Positions 9,396 to 18,165 of a stretch of 64,000 nt of DNA are shown piece after piece. The notes beneath the pieces were generated by a model. It saw only the letters and a list, made by a program, of their open reading frames with translations, was not told the DNA's origin and ran no database searches. Made by a program: the position numbers and the translations under genes. This DNA comes from an uncultured Pseudomonadota bacterium (GTDB taxonomy: Bacteria; Pseudomonadota; Gammaproteobacteria; Burkholderiales; SG8-39): assembly GCA_903921325.1 (NCBI GenBank), contig CAIXPL010000016.1, forward strand, positions 405,145 to 469,144. The letters are read 5' to 3'. How positions within the stretch are numbered: position 1 is the first letter of the stretch; the number at the start of each line of letters is the position of its first letter.

Positions 9396-9902
9396 ATGGC
9401 ATCGCAATCGGACAGGCGCGCAACGGCAAGCAAAACGCCGCGTGCTGCAAGGCCCATCCGCGGCACTCGGATTGAGTTGCGTCAGTCACCGATTCATGGT
9501 CGCGGCGTGTTCGCATTGCAACGTCTGGCTACTGGATCGCGCCTGATTGAGTACAAGGGTGAGCGCATCACCCATCGTGAGGCGGATCGGCGCCACGGGC
9601 GCGATACGGTTGATGAAGGTCCGGATCACACGTTTCTGATGACACTGGATCGGCGCTATGTGATCGATGCCACCGCCAGCCGCGGTTGGGCCAAGTGGAT
9701 CAACCATTCCTGTGAACCCAATGTCGAGGCGTTGATCGTCGGTAGCCGGATTTACATTTTCGCCCTGCGCGATATTCGCCGTGGCGAGGAGCTGTTTCTC
9801 GACTACGGGCTCAATGTCGATGCTGACGATGATCCGGCGCGCTACCGTTGCCGCTGCCAAACGTCCAGTTGTCGGGGCACCCTGCTGGGTGCGACCACCT
9901 AA
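9396..9902 (+). CDS. SET-domain protein-lysine methyltransferase
   Basis: A 168-residue SET-domain protein, which would transfer methyl groups from S-adenosylmethionine to lysine. After a basic leader of about 30 residues, the SET core begins at RIELRQSPIHGRGVFALQ. It contains the pseudoknot motifs INHSCEPNVEA and EELFLDYGLN and a post-SET cysteine cluster (CRCQTSSCRG) that together with the NHSC cysteine can bind zinc. GGGAG (9382-9386) precedes ATG 9396. The target protein is unknown. It converges with the selO gene. Confidence 0.85.
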   Translation: MASQSDRRATASKTPRAARPIRGTRIELRQSPIHGRGVFALQRLATGSRLIEYKGERITHREADRRHGRDTVDEGPDHTFLMTLDRRYVIDATASRGWAKWINHSCEPNVEALIVGSRIYIFALRDIRRGEELFLDYGLNVDADDDPARYRCRCQTSSCRGTLLGATT

Positions 9903-10044
9903 GGCTCAAGTGCAGGTGACGCCGCTATCCAGGTAATGATTGCAGGTTGCGCTCACATCGAACCTTTGATGGGGCACAGTCCCGGTGCATGTGGATGGGC
10001 GGGACGCAACCCTGCTGCTCGGGTGGTCATCTCACGCACCTGCT

Positions 10045-11622
10045 CTACGAACTGCACGAGAGCATCGAACAGCCGGCGCGCTCGCGCGCCCAGTCGGGTC
10101 GCCGCGCCGCCAGCGCTGCGTGTTCGTTCTGATCGTCGTAGGGGCACCTGAGTACCTCAAGCAGTTCAGCCACAGCCCCATCATCACCGGCCTCGACCCG
10201 GTCAATGACCTGCTGCGCCAGATAATTGCGCAATACATAGCGCGGATTGGTGCGATTCATCCGCTCGCGCCGCTCGCGCGGGTCCAACGGGTCATCGAGC
10301 AGTCGTCGTGCGTGCGCGCTCAGCCACAGCGTGAACTCCTCAGCGTGGCGGTCGCGCTTGTGCGGTTCATAGAACGCGCCAGCAAACAGGGCGAGATCGG
10401 GTTTGCGCGGATCGAACTCAGCCAATGTTCGAAAGAAAATCGTCATGTCGACCTCGGCTTCATGCAGCAAGCCTTGCAGCCGCTCCATATGAGCAGGATC
10501 GTCGTCGCGGCATTCGCTCAAGCCCAGCTTGGCCGCCAGATTCGCGCGCTCGGCGGCCACATAGGTCGACTCGAACACGCCGAGGCCTTCGATCAATGGC
10601 GCGGTCGATTGGAAGAGCGGGGCCAACGCACCCGCAAGGCAGCGCAGATTCCAGTGTGCAATCTGCGGCTGGTGGGCGAAGCGATAGCGCCGATGCTGTG
10701 CATCGGTGGTGTTGGGAGTCCAGTCCGGATCGTAGTTGTCGACCCAGCCATAGGGACCGTAGTCGATGGTGAGACCCAGAATCGACATATTGTCCGTGTT
10801 CATCACCCCGTGGACAAATCCCACCCGCATCCAGTGAGCAATCATCACAGCGGTGCGCCGGCACACCTCGGCAAACCACTGCGCCCGCATCGTTTCGCGC
10901 CCTGTTGGATTGTCGCTTGATCCGGCGTTCCACTCAGCCTTGGCAAAGTCACGTGCGATGGTGAACTCGACCAGTCGTTCGAGCAGGGCGTGATCAGACC
11001 GCGACGCGGGTAATTCGAAGTGACCAAACCGCACAAATGAGGGGGCCACGCGGCAGACGATGGCACCGGGTTCATGGCGTGGGTTGCCGTCATAGAACAT
11101 GTCGCGCAACACGGGCTCGCCGGTTGCCACCAGACTCAAGGCACGGGTGGTCGGGATGCCCAGGTGATGCATTGCTTCACTGCAGAGGAATTCGCGAATC
11201 GAGGAGCGCATGACGGCGCGGCCATCAGCGGTGCGCGAATAGGGCGTGGGACCGGCGCCTTTCAGTTGTAGCTCAAGACGATCACCAACCGGTGTTTGCG
11301 TCTCTCCCAGGCTGATCGCCCGGCCATCGCCCAGTTGACCTGCCCAGTGACCGAACTGATGCCCGCCATAATTGCTCGCCCAGGGTTGCATCCCCGGTAA
11401 TACTGCATTGCCGCTCAGCACGCCCAGCCAGGGCTCGACACCCAGATCACGCGGATCGAGCCCCAGTTGCGCGGCCACCTCGGGTGCGCAGGCGATCAGG
11501 CGCGGTGCGTCGACCGGGGTGGGTTCCACACGGGAATAAAGCGCCCCCTGTACCTGGCGGCGCCCACCGCCGATGACGCGGTCGCCAGGGAGTTCACGCA
11601 CGAATCGGTTGTCAAACAGCAT
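10045..11622 (-). CDS. selO: protein adenylyltransferase SelO (YdiU/UPF0061 family)
   Basis: A 525-residue pseudokinase-fold enzyme that transfers AMP from ATP to Ser/Thr/Tyr residues of proteins; in E. coli it targets redox-related proteins. Family markers are the N-terminal [34 protein letters not shown], the ATP-site [19 protein letters not shown], and the metal/catalytic segment [20 protein letters not shown]. The extreme C-terminus is CSMLSCSS, the position where eukaryotic SelO has selenocysteine; here it is ordinary cysteine. Length is normal for the family. It starts opposite an intergenic region with no clear promoter. Confidence 0.93.
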   Translation of the reverse strand: MLFDNRFVRELPGDRVIGGGRRQVQGALYSRVEPTPVDAPRLIACAPEVAAQLGLDPRDLGVEPWLGVLSGNAVLPGMQPWASNYGGHQFGHWAGQLGDGRAISLGETQTPVGDRLELQLKGAGPTPYSRTADGRAVMRSSIREFLCSEAMHHLGIPTTRALSLVATGEPVLRDMFYDGNPRHEPGAIVCRVAPSFVRFGHFELPASRSDHALLERLVEFTIARDFAKAEWNAGSSDNPTGRETMRAQWFAEVCRRTAVMIAHWMRVGFVHGVMNTDNMSILGLTIDYGPYGWVDNYDPDWTPNTTDAQHRRYRFAHQPQIAHWNLRCLAGALAPLFQSTAPLIEGLGVFESTYVAAERANLAAKLGLSECRDDDPAHMERLQGLLHEAEVDMTIFFRTLAEFDPRKPDLALFAGAFYEPHKRDRHAEEFTLWLSAHARRLLDDPLDPRERRERMNRTNPRYVLRNYLAQQVIDRVEAGDDGAVAELLEVLRCPYDDQNEHAALAARRPDWARERAGCSMLSCSS

Positions 11623-11724
11623 CAGCGGCTCTTTGTGGCGGATTCACTGCGTCATCGTTCAGTAGTAGTACATCGTTGGGGACCCAGTGTGCCAGAACCC
11701 AGTGTGCCGGTACGCAGCGGGCAC

Positions 11725-12354
11725 TCACTGCGGAGGACGCACTCCATCGCGACTCACCAGAACCCGCGGTGCGCTGATCTTGCCATCGGCGGCACGCATG
11801 CCGTTGATCAACACATACTCGCCTGACTTGAGCGCGCTGCGGTCGCTGTCGACCGTATCGACCACCGGAATGTTGGGTGGAACAATGATCTGCTGCTGAC
11901 CGTCCTTGTAGCTCAGTGTGATCTCGAGGTTCCCCGAGGCAGCGCCAATGGCAGACACCCGTGCATTGGTCATGGTCGAGCCGGGTTCCAGATCCCAGGG
12001 CCGGAACCCTTCGGCCGGAATCGGGCGATCGGCCGGGAAGATATGCAATTCACGGGCGATCAGTTTTCCATCCGGCCCTTTGACTGCCGCGGTGCCAAGC
12101 GGTGTGCCGGCCTTGACATCTTCAATCCTGACCCGGCGCACATAGGCAATCCCCGCATCGGCAGTCAAGGTCACCGCGACATCGGCGCCTTCACGCGATT
12201 TCACGTTCAGGACATCGCCATTCAGGGAGATGATCTGTCCGCGCACACGGACCGGTTCCTGCGCCATGGCAGGGGTGGCCACATTGAGGCCGAGCAGGCA
12301 GAAAAGCGCAACGCTTGAGAGCAAGGGCAACGACCGGCGGCTGCGGAGTTTCAT
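11725..12354 (-). CDS. exported beta-rich protein, DUF5666-like
   Basis: A 209-residue protein with a clear Sec signal peptide (MKLRSRRSLPLLSSVALFCL through PAMAQ). The mature part alternates short strands: VRVRGQIISLNGDVLNVKSREG is the pattern of small OB-like DUF5666 domains, repeated later as STMTNARVSAIGAASGNLEITLSYKDG. No catalytic residues are evident. It ends with VSRDGVRPPQ. AAGAGG precedes ATG 12354. It lies downstream of and in line with the FAD monooxygenase gene, 44 bp away. Possibly a periplasmic binding or scaffold protein; function unknown. Confidence 0.75.
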   Translation of the reverse strand: MKLRSRRSLPLLSSVALFCLLGLNVATPAMAQEPVRVRGQIISLNGDVLNVKSREGADVAVTLTADAGIAYVRRVRIEDVKAGTPLGTAAVKGPDGKLIARELHIFPADRPIPAEGFRPWDLEPGSTMTNARVSAIGAASGNLEITLSYKDGQQQIIVPPNIPVVDTVDSDRSALKSGEYVLINGMRAADGKISAPRVLVSRDGVRPPQ

Positions 12355-12398
12355 GGAGACCTCTTGTTTGTTTTTTTTGGGGGTAGGGGACTGCGCTG

Positions 12399-14150
12399 TC
12401 AATGACCCGTGGCTCGGGCGGCAAGCGCACCCGGGTCGCGTGGCAGTGTATCGCCGCGCCAGACAATATGCAGGTCGGGTCGCAGCAACACCAGATCGTA
12501 CCCCACCAGAGCCCGCGTCCACGGTGTGTCGATGGTTTGCACGTCCAGGGGCGCTCCGAACCGAGAGAAGGCCGCCGCGAGCGAGGTGCCGTCGACATCG
12601 CCACCGAACTTGAGCAAGGTGTAGCCACCACTCAGGCGATCCTGTAGCGCGCTGCCATCGGGCAACCATTGATGCGGCATGCGCGCACCTGGCCAGGCAT
12701 GTGGCTCATAGAGAATCGCATCAGGGTCGGGTGCGACCGCAGCCGCATCGCCCTCGCCGCTCAGAGGCTGGCCCGGTGCGCAGATCAGCGGCGAGTCGAC
12801 ATAGCGGTAGCCCAGTTCGATGCCCAGCAGTTCATTGGTTTTGCGCTGCTCCACATCGGCAATCTGTGCGAGGTGGGCGCGCGCCTGCGCCCCGGCCTCG
12901 GTCGCGTCGGCAATTTCCGGGCGCCAGGTCGAACGCCACGCGCGGCGCCCGCGCGAGGCATACCGCGAGGCCGCCACATTGCGCAGCCCGATCTGCCGAC
13001 GCTCACTGGCATAGGCATCGAGCAGCCCGGGTCCGCCCCAACCGTGCAGCGTGGCGGCGAGTTTCCAGGCCAGATCGACGGCATCGCCGATTCCGGTGTT
13101 CATGCCCAGCCCTCCGGTCGGGATCATCAGATGGGCAGAATCCCCGGCGAGCAAAATCCGGCCTTCGCGATAGCGCTCGGCGACCAGCAGGTGCTGAGTC
13201 CAGCGATTGGCCGAGAGCATTTCGTAGCGCACCGGCATGCCCACCATGTGTTCGAAGCGCTGGCGGATTTCCGCCTCGTCGGCGGCCACCGTGTGAAGCG
13301 TGAAATGGCGACAACTATCCTGCACGATCAACTGGGTGTTGCGATTGTCGGCCACATGAAAATGGCGGCCGCGCCCGATCGGGATGCGCTCATACAGATC
13401 GTCGCAGGTGAATAATGCCTGCCACAGCTGCAGCAGGTCGGCCTCGCCTTCGAGACGGATGCCCAGTTGCTTGCGCACGGTGCTGCCACCACCATCGCAG
13501 CCGATCAGGTAACGCGCCTGCAGCGTGATCGCGCGCGGTTCTGCCGTGGTGACCGTGCCTTCGCCTCCGGTGGCATCGGTCGCGCCTGATGCTCGAGCGC
13601 GCGCGCGGTTCCCGGAGGCCGCGGCGGCGCCAACGATCGCGGGTGCACCGGGCAGCACGCGCACCAGGGCCTCGACCCGGTCGGCATGCTGGCTAAACTG
13701 AACAAATTCGTGTCCATAGCACACGGTTACGTTAGGTAGTGCTTCGGCCGCGCGCTTCAACAGCGGCTCGAGAGTGTATTGCGAGATCAGTTGGTAGGGT
13801 TCAAGCGGTTCCTTGCCACTGAAATCATCGCGGCTACGCTCCTTGAGCGCTTGAACCGATGGGTAGGGCAGGTGCAGCAGGGGCGGGTCCACCAGCCGGG
13901 TGACGATGAACACGTCCATGGGGTAGTCGCGCGGATAGCCCGCGTCGCGAATGGTCTCGGCAAGACCCAGCCGTCGGTAGATCTCCATGGTGCGCGCATT
14001 GCACCGTTCCATCTTTGGATGAGGGCTTGGCGCGAGATTGCGCTCGACCACGGTGCAGCGTATGCCGCGTTGTCCCAGATCGATCGCGAGAGTCAGTCCG
14101 ACCGGACCGGCGCCGACGATCAACACATCGGTCAGTGAGTTGCTGTGCAT
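12399..14150 (-). CDS. FAD-dependent aromatic monooxygenase (phenol hydroxylase/MhpA type)
   Basis: A 583-residue class A flavoprotein hydroxylase. Visible motifs are the N-terminal dinucleotide fold [21 protein letters not shown], the FAD/NADPH strand [15 protein letters not shown] and the GD motif [31 protein letters not shown] (split here by family convention), with the thioredoxin-like C-terminal domain. Such enzymes add one oxygen atom to an aromatic ring using NAD(P)H. A low-complexity Ala/Gly/Arg/Thr insertion of about 40 residues (about 160-203) lies just before the [10 protein letters not shown] strand. ATG 14150 gives the normal N-terminus; 14189 is an alternative. Divergent from a flavin reductase across 110 bp. 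Confidence 0.9.
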   Translation of the reverse strand: MHSNSLTDVLIVGAGPVGLTLAIDLGQRGIRCTVVERNLAPSPHPKMERCNARTMEIYRRLGLAETIRDAGYPRDYPMDVFIVTRLVDPPLLHLPYPSVQALKERSRDDFSGKEPLEPYQLISQYTLEPLLKRAAEALPNVTVCYGHEFVQFSQHADRVEALVRVLPGAPAIVGAAAASGNRARARASGATDATGGEGTVTTAEPRAITLQARYLIGCDGGGSTVRKQLGIRLEGEADLLQLWQALFTCDDLYERIPIGRGRHFHVADNRNTQLIVQDSCRHFTLHTVAADEAEIRQRFEHMVGMPVRYEMLSANRWTQHLLVAERYREGRILLAGDSAHLMIPTGGLGMNTGIGDAVDLAWKLAATLHGWGGPGLLDAYASERRQIGLRNVAASRYASRGRRAWRSTWRPEIADATEAGAQARAHLAQIADVEQRKTNELLGIELGYRYVDSPLICAPGQPLSGEGDAAAVAPDPDAILYEPHAWPGARMPHQWLPDGSALQDRLSGGYTLLKFGGDVDGTSLAAAFSRFGAPLDVQTIDTPWTRALVGYDLVLLRPDLHIVWRGDTLPRDPGALAARATGH

Positions 14151-14260
14151 GGCTCGAAATGCGTCGTGATAAGGACATATGGGGATCATTGAAGCGACCT
14201 ATGGTACCCAACTAGGCGGCTGGCCGTGGCATCATGCGCGCGCCCAAGCTGGAGAATGCA

Positions 14261-14887
14261 ATGACCCGTTTCATCACCCTGGAGACCGCCGCACTTGAAC
14301 CTGAGGAGCGCTACAAGCTGGTCATTGGCGCGGTGGTGCCGCGGCCGGTGGCGTGGATCACCAGTGTGAATGAGCAGGGTCTGGTCAATGCGGCACCGTT
14401 CTCGTCCTACAATTACGTCTGCCACGCGCCGCCCATGCTCGCCATCAATATCGGTTTGCGCGAAGGCGAGTTGAAGGACACCGCGCGCAATATCATGGCC
14501 AATGGCGAATTTGTGGTGAATGTCGCCACCGAGTCGATGCTCGAGCCGATGCACGCGAGTGGCGCCGATTATCCGCCAGAGGTGAGTGAGCCCGCAGAAC
14601 TTGGTCTGCAGTTGCTCCCCGGGCAATTTGTGCGAGTGCCGCGACTGGCCGCCTCGCCGGTACAGATGGAATGCCGACTTGAACGCGCCATTGCGCTTGG
14701 CTCAGGGTTCAGCACCCTGTATATCGGTGAAGTCGTGGCATTTCACGTGGATGAAGCGCTCTATGATCAGGGCAGGATCGACAGCGTGCGTATGCGCCCT
14801 GTGGCGCGTCTGGGCGGCCCGCTGTATGCAGGGCTGGGCACGATCTGGAATCGGCCCATCCTGCGCACACTACCTGGTTCAAATTGA
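14261..14887 (+). CDS. flavin reductase family protein (FMN-binding split barrel)
   Basis: A 208-residue protein of the DIM6/NTAB flavin reductase family. Markers are GAVVPRPVAWITSVNEQG, NAAPFSSYNYVCHAPPM and KDTARNIMANGEFVVNV. These proteins reduce or bind FMN, often supplying reduced flavin to a monooxygenase. GGAGA (14251-14255) precedes ATG 14261, which was preferred over the ATG at 14234. The divergent FAD hydroxylase is a single-component type that needs no partner, so a functional link is not required. The Bug receptor gene follows after 17 bp and is likely cotranscribed. Confidence 0.85.
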   Translation: MTRFITLETAALEPEERYKLVIGAVVPRPVAWITSVNEQGLVNAAPFSSYNYVCHAPPMLAINIGLREGELKDTARNIMANGEFVVNVATESMLEPMHASGADYPPEVSEPAELGLQLLPGQFVRVPRLAASPVQMECRLERAIALGSGFSTLYIGEVVAFHVDEALYDQGRIDSVRMRPVARLGGPLYAGLGTIWNRPILRTLPGSN

Positions 14888-14904
14888 ACTTGACGGAGAC
14901 ACGC

Positions 14905-15918
14905 ATGAACAATGCAACGCCGCGCGCAACAACAGGAATGCGGATTGCCAGACTGGCACGCATGGGCACGCTCGCCTTGACCATGGCGCTGGGCCTGGCG
15001 GCAGCCAACCTCTACGCGCAGGAGTATCCAAGTCGTCCGGTGCGGGTGTTTGTGGCGAACTCCTCGGGTTCACTCGCCGACATTCTGTCGCGGCTGGTCT
15101 TTACCCGACTTTCGGTCACCCTCGGCCAGACTTTTCCGATTGACAATCGGCCCGGAGCGGGCGGCTCACTGGCCGGGGAGACAGCGGCCAAGGCAGCCCC
15201 TGATGGCTATACCCTCTTGTATGCCTCCGACAGCACGCTGACGATTGGTCCCTGGTTGTACCCGGCGCTTGGCTACGATCCGGTGAAGGATTTTGCGCCC
15301 GTCTCGATGGTGGCCAAGATCCCCACCGGCCTGGTGGCGCACCCTTCGCTTGGTGTGCGCAATCTGCAGGAGTTCATCGCCCACGTGCGCGCGCACCCGG
15401 GCAAGCTCAACTATTCAAGCGGTGGCACGGGCCACGCGACCCATCTGGGCATGGAAATCTTCCTTGCACGCACGGGATTGCAGATGGTGCACGTGCCCTA
15501 CAAGGGAACTGGTCCCGCGTTGCAGGCAGTGCTGGCCGGGGAAGTCGCGGCCAGTGATCTGGGACTGGGCATTGTCCTCTCGGCGATGCAGGATAAGCGG
15601 CTCACCAGTCTTGCCGTTGTGGGTCCGCGCGGCGAAGGGGTGCTGCCGGGCGTGCCTGAGTTGGGCAGCGTGATACCTGAGGCCGAATATGTATCGTGGC
15701 AAGCAGTCTTTGCTCCGGCGAAAACCCCGCGCGCCATTATCGATCGATTGCATGACGCGCTCGCCAGCGCAATGAATGCCCCAGAGGTGCGCACGCGCAT
15801 GCAGGAAATCGGCATGTCCAACGTCTCCAGCACCCCGGAGGAGCTGGCCGCTATCGTCGTGCGCGATCTGCGGGTCAATGGCGAAATGGTGCGCAAGCTC
15901 GGGCTGCGCGCCGATTAG
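14905..15918 (+). CDS. Bug/TctC-family tripartite tricarboxylate receptor protein
   Basis: A 337-residue periplasmic solute receptor. The signal peptide covers about residues 1-35 (hydrophobic LALTMALGLAAANLYAQ). The mature protein opens with YPSRPVRVFVANSSGSLADILSR, has the ligand-pocket strand QTFPIDNRPGAGGSLAGE and the KAAPDGYTLL turn, and later VPYKGTGPALQAVLAGEV: all classical Bug features. Bug proteins bind carboxylates or amides; most are orphans with no TctAB membrane partner nearby, as here. GGAG (14895-14898) sets the start. Amplification of this family is typical of Alcaligenaceae and relatives. Confidence 0.92.
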   Translation: MNNATPRATTGMRIARLARMGTLALTMALGLAAANLYAQEYPSRPVRVFVANSSGSLADILSRLVFTRLSVTLGQTFPIDNRPGAGGSLAGETAAKAAPDGYTLLYASDSTLTIGPWLYPALGYDPVKDFAPVSMVAKIPTGLVAHPSLGVRNLQEFIAHVRAHPGKLNYSSGGTGHATHLGMEIFLARTGLQMVHVPYKGTGPALQAVLAGEVAASDLGLGIVLSAMQDKRLTSLAVVGPRGEGVLPGVPELGSVIPEAEYVSWQAVFAPAKTPRAIIDRLHDALASAMNAPEVRTRMQEIGMSNVSSTPEELAAIVVRDLRVNGEMVRKLGLRAD

Positions 15919-16077
15919 CCTGGGGCCGGCGACCGGTATGAGTAACCACCGACACGACCTCAGCTAGCGCCGCAGACTACGACAAGCTCGAGCAGCACCG
16001 CAGAGTGCAATCGGGCCAGGCGGCGTCGCTGTGGCCTGCGTCCGGACACCGGTGATGCGGCTGCCACGCAGTCCGCG

Positions 16078-16120
16078 CCAGGGGTCAGATCGTTACCGAT
16101 CATGGCCCCTGGTTAGGGGC
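16078..16120. terminator. nested hairpins between convergent genes (possible bidirectional terminator)
   Basis: Outer arms CCAGGGG (16078-16084) and CCCCTGG (16106-16112) enclose a second perfect stem GATCG/CGATC (16088-16092, 16097-16101). The right arm can instead pair as GCCCCT/AGGGGC (16105-16110, 16115-16120). The element sits just before the stop of the convergent doxX-like gene and after the Bug gene. No T-tract follows on either strand, so intrinsic termination is uncertain. Confidence 0.4.
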
Positions 16121-16123
16121 TGA

Positions 16124-16549
16124 CTATTGCTTGTCGATCGACTTCGGGCCAGGCCCGAAAATCGCGAACATGATGAAGCCACCGGCCATCGCCAGATTCT
16201 TCATGAAGTTGTTCATCTGAGCGGTGAAGGCGGCATCCGGTGTTTGCAGGAAGTTATGAAAAATGCAGCCAGCCACCACGCAGAACGCCGCCATCAGCCA
16301 GGCCAGCGTGCGGGTGCGCCAGCCGAGGATGAACAGCACGCCGGCGCCGATCTCGAACACGATGACCAGCGGAGTCAGCAGGTCTGCCATTGGCAGCTTC
16401 GATGCAATGTAGGCCACCATGCCGTCGTATTGCATGATCTTGCGAATGCCCGCGACGATAAAGATATGTGCCATCAGAATGCGGGCCACCAGCATGAGTG
16501 TGCCGTTGGTTGCCGCGGGGCTGCCGGAAGCGAAGGTCGGGTTGCTCAT
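16124..16549 (-). CDS. DoxX family membrane protein
   Basis: A 141-residue protein with four hydrophobic helices, beginning LMLVARILMAHIFIVAGIRKI, then PLVIVFEIGAGVLFILGWRTR, a third WLMAAFCVVAGCIFH and a C-terminal NLAMAGGFIMFAIFGPG. The first-helix arginine/isoleucine pattern and the GARTR-like turn after the second helix are typical of DoxX/DoxD quinone-related proteins. Exact role unknown. It is convergent with the Bug gene and starts 323 bp from the next gene. Confidence 0.85.
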   Translation of the reverse strand: MSNPTFASGSPAATNGTLMLVARILMAHIFIVAGIRKIMQYDGMVAYIASKLPMADLLTPLVIVFEIGAGVLFILGWRTRTLAWLMAAFCVVAGCIFHNFLQTPDAAFTAQMNNFMKNLAMAGGFIMFAIFGPGPKSIDKQ

Positions 16550-16872
16550 GAAGCGGTCTCCTGGGTTGTGATCAATGTGATCGACCTACTTTTGAGCAGG
16601 CTTGTCGGGATTTAACCGCAGATTGGCCATGCCACGCAACTAAGCGCCATGCGTCCGGCCTCCGCACGGGGCATTGCGATCGTCTGTGCGCAGCCAGTGG
16701 TGGTGCGCATTGGCGTGCGCATCACTACCAGGTCGCGGCGGCGGTTTGCTCGCTGCACAAGCGGCGTGCCTGCGGTACATTGCGTGCTTGGCTAGGCGTC
16801 GGTTTGGCTTGCGCCATGACCCTCCCCCAATGCCCTCCCCATTGTCTTTCTTGATCAAGAGGTTCGGTCTTC
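16550..16872. other. non-coding gap of 323 bp with a 12-bp palindrome
   Basis: This gap separates the divergent doxX-like and VOC genes and should carry promoters for both. I see no convincing -10/-35 pair and no open frame with a ribosome site. TCTTGATCAAGA (16849-16860) is a perfect palindrome directly upstream of the VOC start, overlapping the AAGAGG used as its ribosome site, so binding there could affect translation or transcription. Confidence 0.4.
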
Positions 16873-18165
16873 ATGTCCTCCCCTGTTCCTTCTGCCACCC
16901 CTGCCGCGGTGAGCCTGCCCCAGTCTGGCGCCACCCATCAGGCGGGCGCGGCTGCCGCCTCCTTTGATGTCGGCGGCGTTCGCCTGCCACGACCGTTTCG
17001 CATCCGGCGCCTGGGCCACTTCGGGGTCAATGTGCTCGATGTCGAGGCGGCGCGGCACTTTTACTGTGACCTGCTTGGATTCAGAGTGTCCGACCCGATC
17101 GATTTTGGCGCCCGGCTGCCGCCTGAGAAACTGGCTGAGACCGGCTCCGGGGTGGGTTATTTCACCCGCCACGGCACCGATCATCACTCGTTTGTGTTTT
17201 TCCCGCGGCGGGTGCTGGCTGAGTTGAACCCTTTGTTGCGAGAATTCCCCAATGTCACCACCAACCAGATCACCTGGCAGGTAGGGAGCTTGCTTGAGGT
17301 GAGCGACGGTTTTGACTGGTTTCGCTCGCGCGGGCGCCGCGTTGTCCGCTCGGGGCGCGATTTGCCGGGTTCAAACTGGCATTTTTACCCTGTCGATGGC
17401 GATGGCCACATCAATGAGTTGTACTACGGCATTGAACAGGTCGGCTGGGACGGCTATAGCAAGCCCTTGGCCATGCATGGCATCCGCTACGACACACCGC
17501 CAGAGTTGCCGCACCGTTCAGAACTTGCCGAAGTGGAGGCTGCATTAGCCAACGGGATTCCGCTCAATAGCGGCTTGCGGGTCAATGAGGCAGAAGAAGA
17601 GCGATTCAATGTGGGTGGCGTGCTGCTCGCCCGGCCATTCAAGGTGCAACGCGTCGGCCCGGTGCGCCTGTTTGTCACCGACGTCGAGCGCTCGCTGGCC
17701 TACTATCGCGACGACCTCGGACTCAGCGTCACCGAGGAGGTGGTCTGGAACGGGCATCGCTGCGTGTTCTTGCGAGCCAATACCGAGCATCACTCGCTCG
17801 CCCTCTATCCGCTCGCGCTGCGAGCCGAGCTGGGTCTGTCAACGCATACCAGTCTGATGTCCTTTGGCCTGCAGGTGGGCTCTTATCGGCAGCTGCGCGA
17901 TTCAATTGACTACCTGAAGGGGCAAGGGGTCACCATACGCATGCTGCCCCCCGAGCTCTTTCCGGGGATTGACTATTGCGCGTTCGCGCTCGACCCTGAA
18001 GGCCATGCCATGCAGCTCTACTACTACATGGAGCAGGTCGGCTGGGATGGTCGTCCGCGTCCCGCGGCGCTGCGCCCGCGCATTGACAACGCGCATTGGC
18101 CCGATTCAGTCGAGGCTCATAGCGACAGCTACGCGGGCGAGGTCTATCTGGGCCCGCTCGGCTGA
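16873..18165 (+). CDS. two-domain VOC enzyme, extradiol-dioxygenase/glyoxalase-like
   Basis: A 430-residue protein made of two homologous VOC modules (about 40-205 and 255-400), each ending in a near-identical signature: ELYYGIEQVGWDG and QLYYYMEQVGWDG. In the first module a 2-His-1-carboxylate metal site is complete: His49 (LGHFG), His104/105 (DHHSF) and Glu182 (NELYY). In the second module the equivalent residues are Pro263 and Gln381, so only the middle His pair remains. The enzyme probably opens an oxygenated ring or acts on a related substrate; substrate unknown. AAGAGG precedes ATG 16873. The stop overlaps the start of the next gene by one base (TGATG), so the two are coupled. Confidence 0.85.
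   Translation: MSSPVPSATPAAVSLPQSGATHQAGAAAASFDVGGVRLPRPFRIRRLGHFGVNVLDVEAARHFYCDLLGFRVSDPIDFGARLPPEKLAETGSGVGYFTRHGTDHHSFVFFPRRVLAELNPLLREFPNVTTNQITWQVGSLLEVSDGFDWFRSRGRRVVRSGRDLPGSNWHFYPVDGDGHINELYYGIEQVGWDGYSKPLAMHGIRYDTPPELPHRSELAEVEAALANGIPLNSGLRVNEAEEERFNVGGVLLARPFKVQRVGPVRLFVTDVERSLAYYRDDLGLSVTEEVVWNGHRCVFLRANTEHHSLALYPLALRAELGLSTHTSLMSFGLQVGSYRQLRDSIDYLKGQGVTIRMLPPELFPGIDYCAFALDPEGHAMQLYYYMEQVGWDGRPRPAALRPRIDNAHWPDSVEAHSDSYAGEVYLGPLG

Noticed and set aside
10045..10070. Selenocysteine codon at the SelO C-terminus
   Set aside because: The position is Cys (CSMLSCSS) followed by a normal TAG stop; no in-frame UGA.
9985..10920. A 311-codon plus-strand frame opposite selO
   Set aside because: Low-quality His/Gln/Arg-rich translation with no domain; selO is unambiguous.
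12368..12378. T-tract as an intrinsic terminator
   Set aside because: It lies within a 44-bp gap of same-strand genes, has no GC stem before it in the right orientation, and directly precedes the ribosome site of the exported protein.
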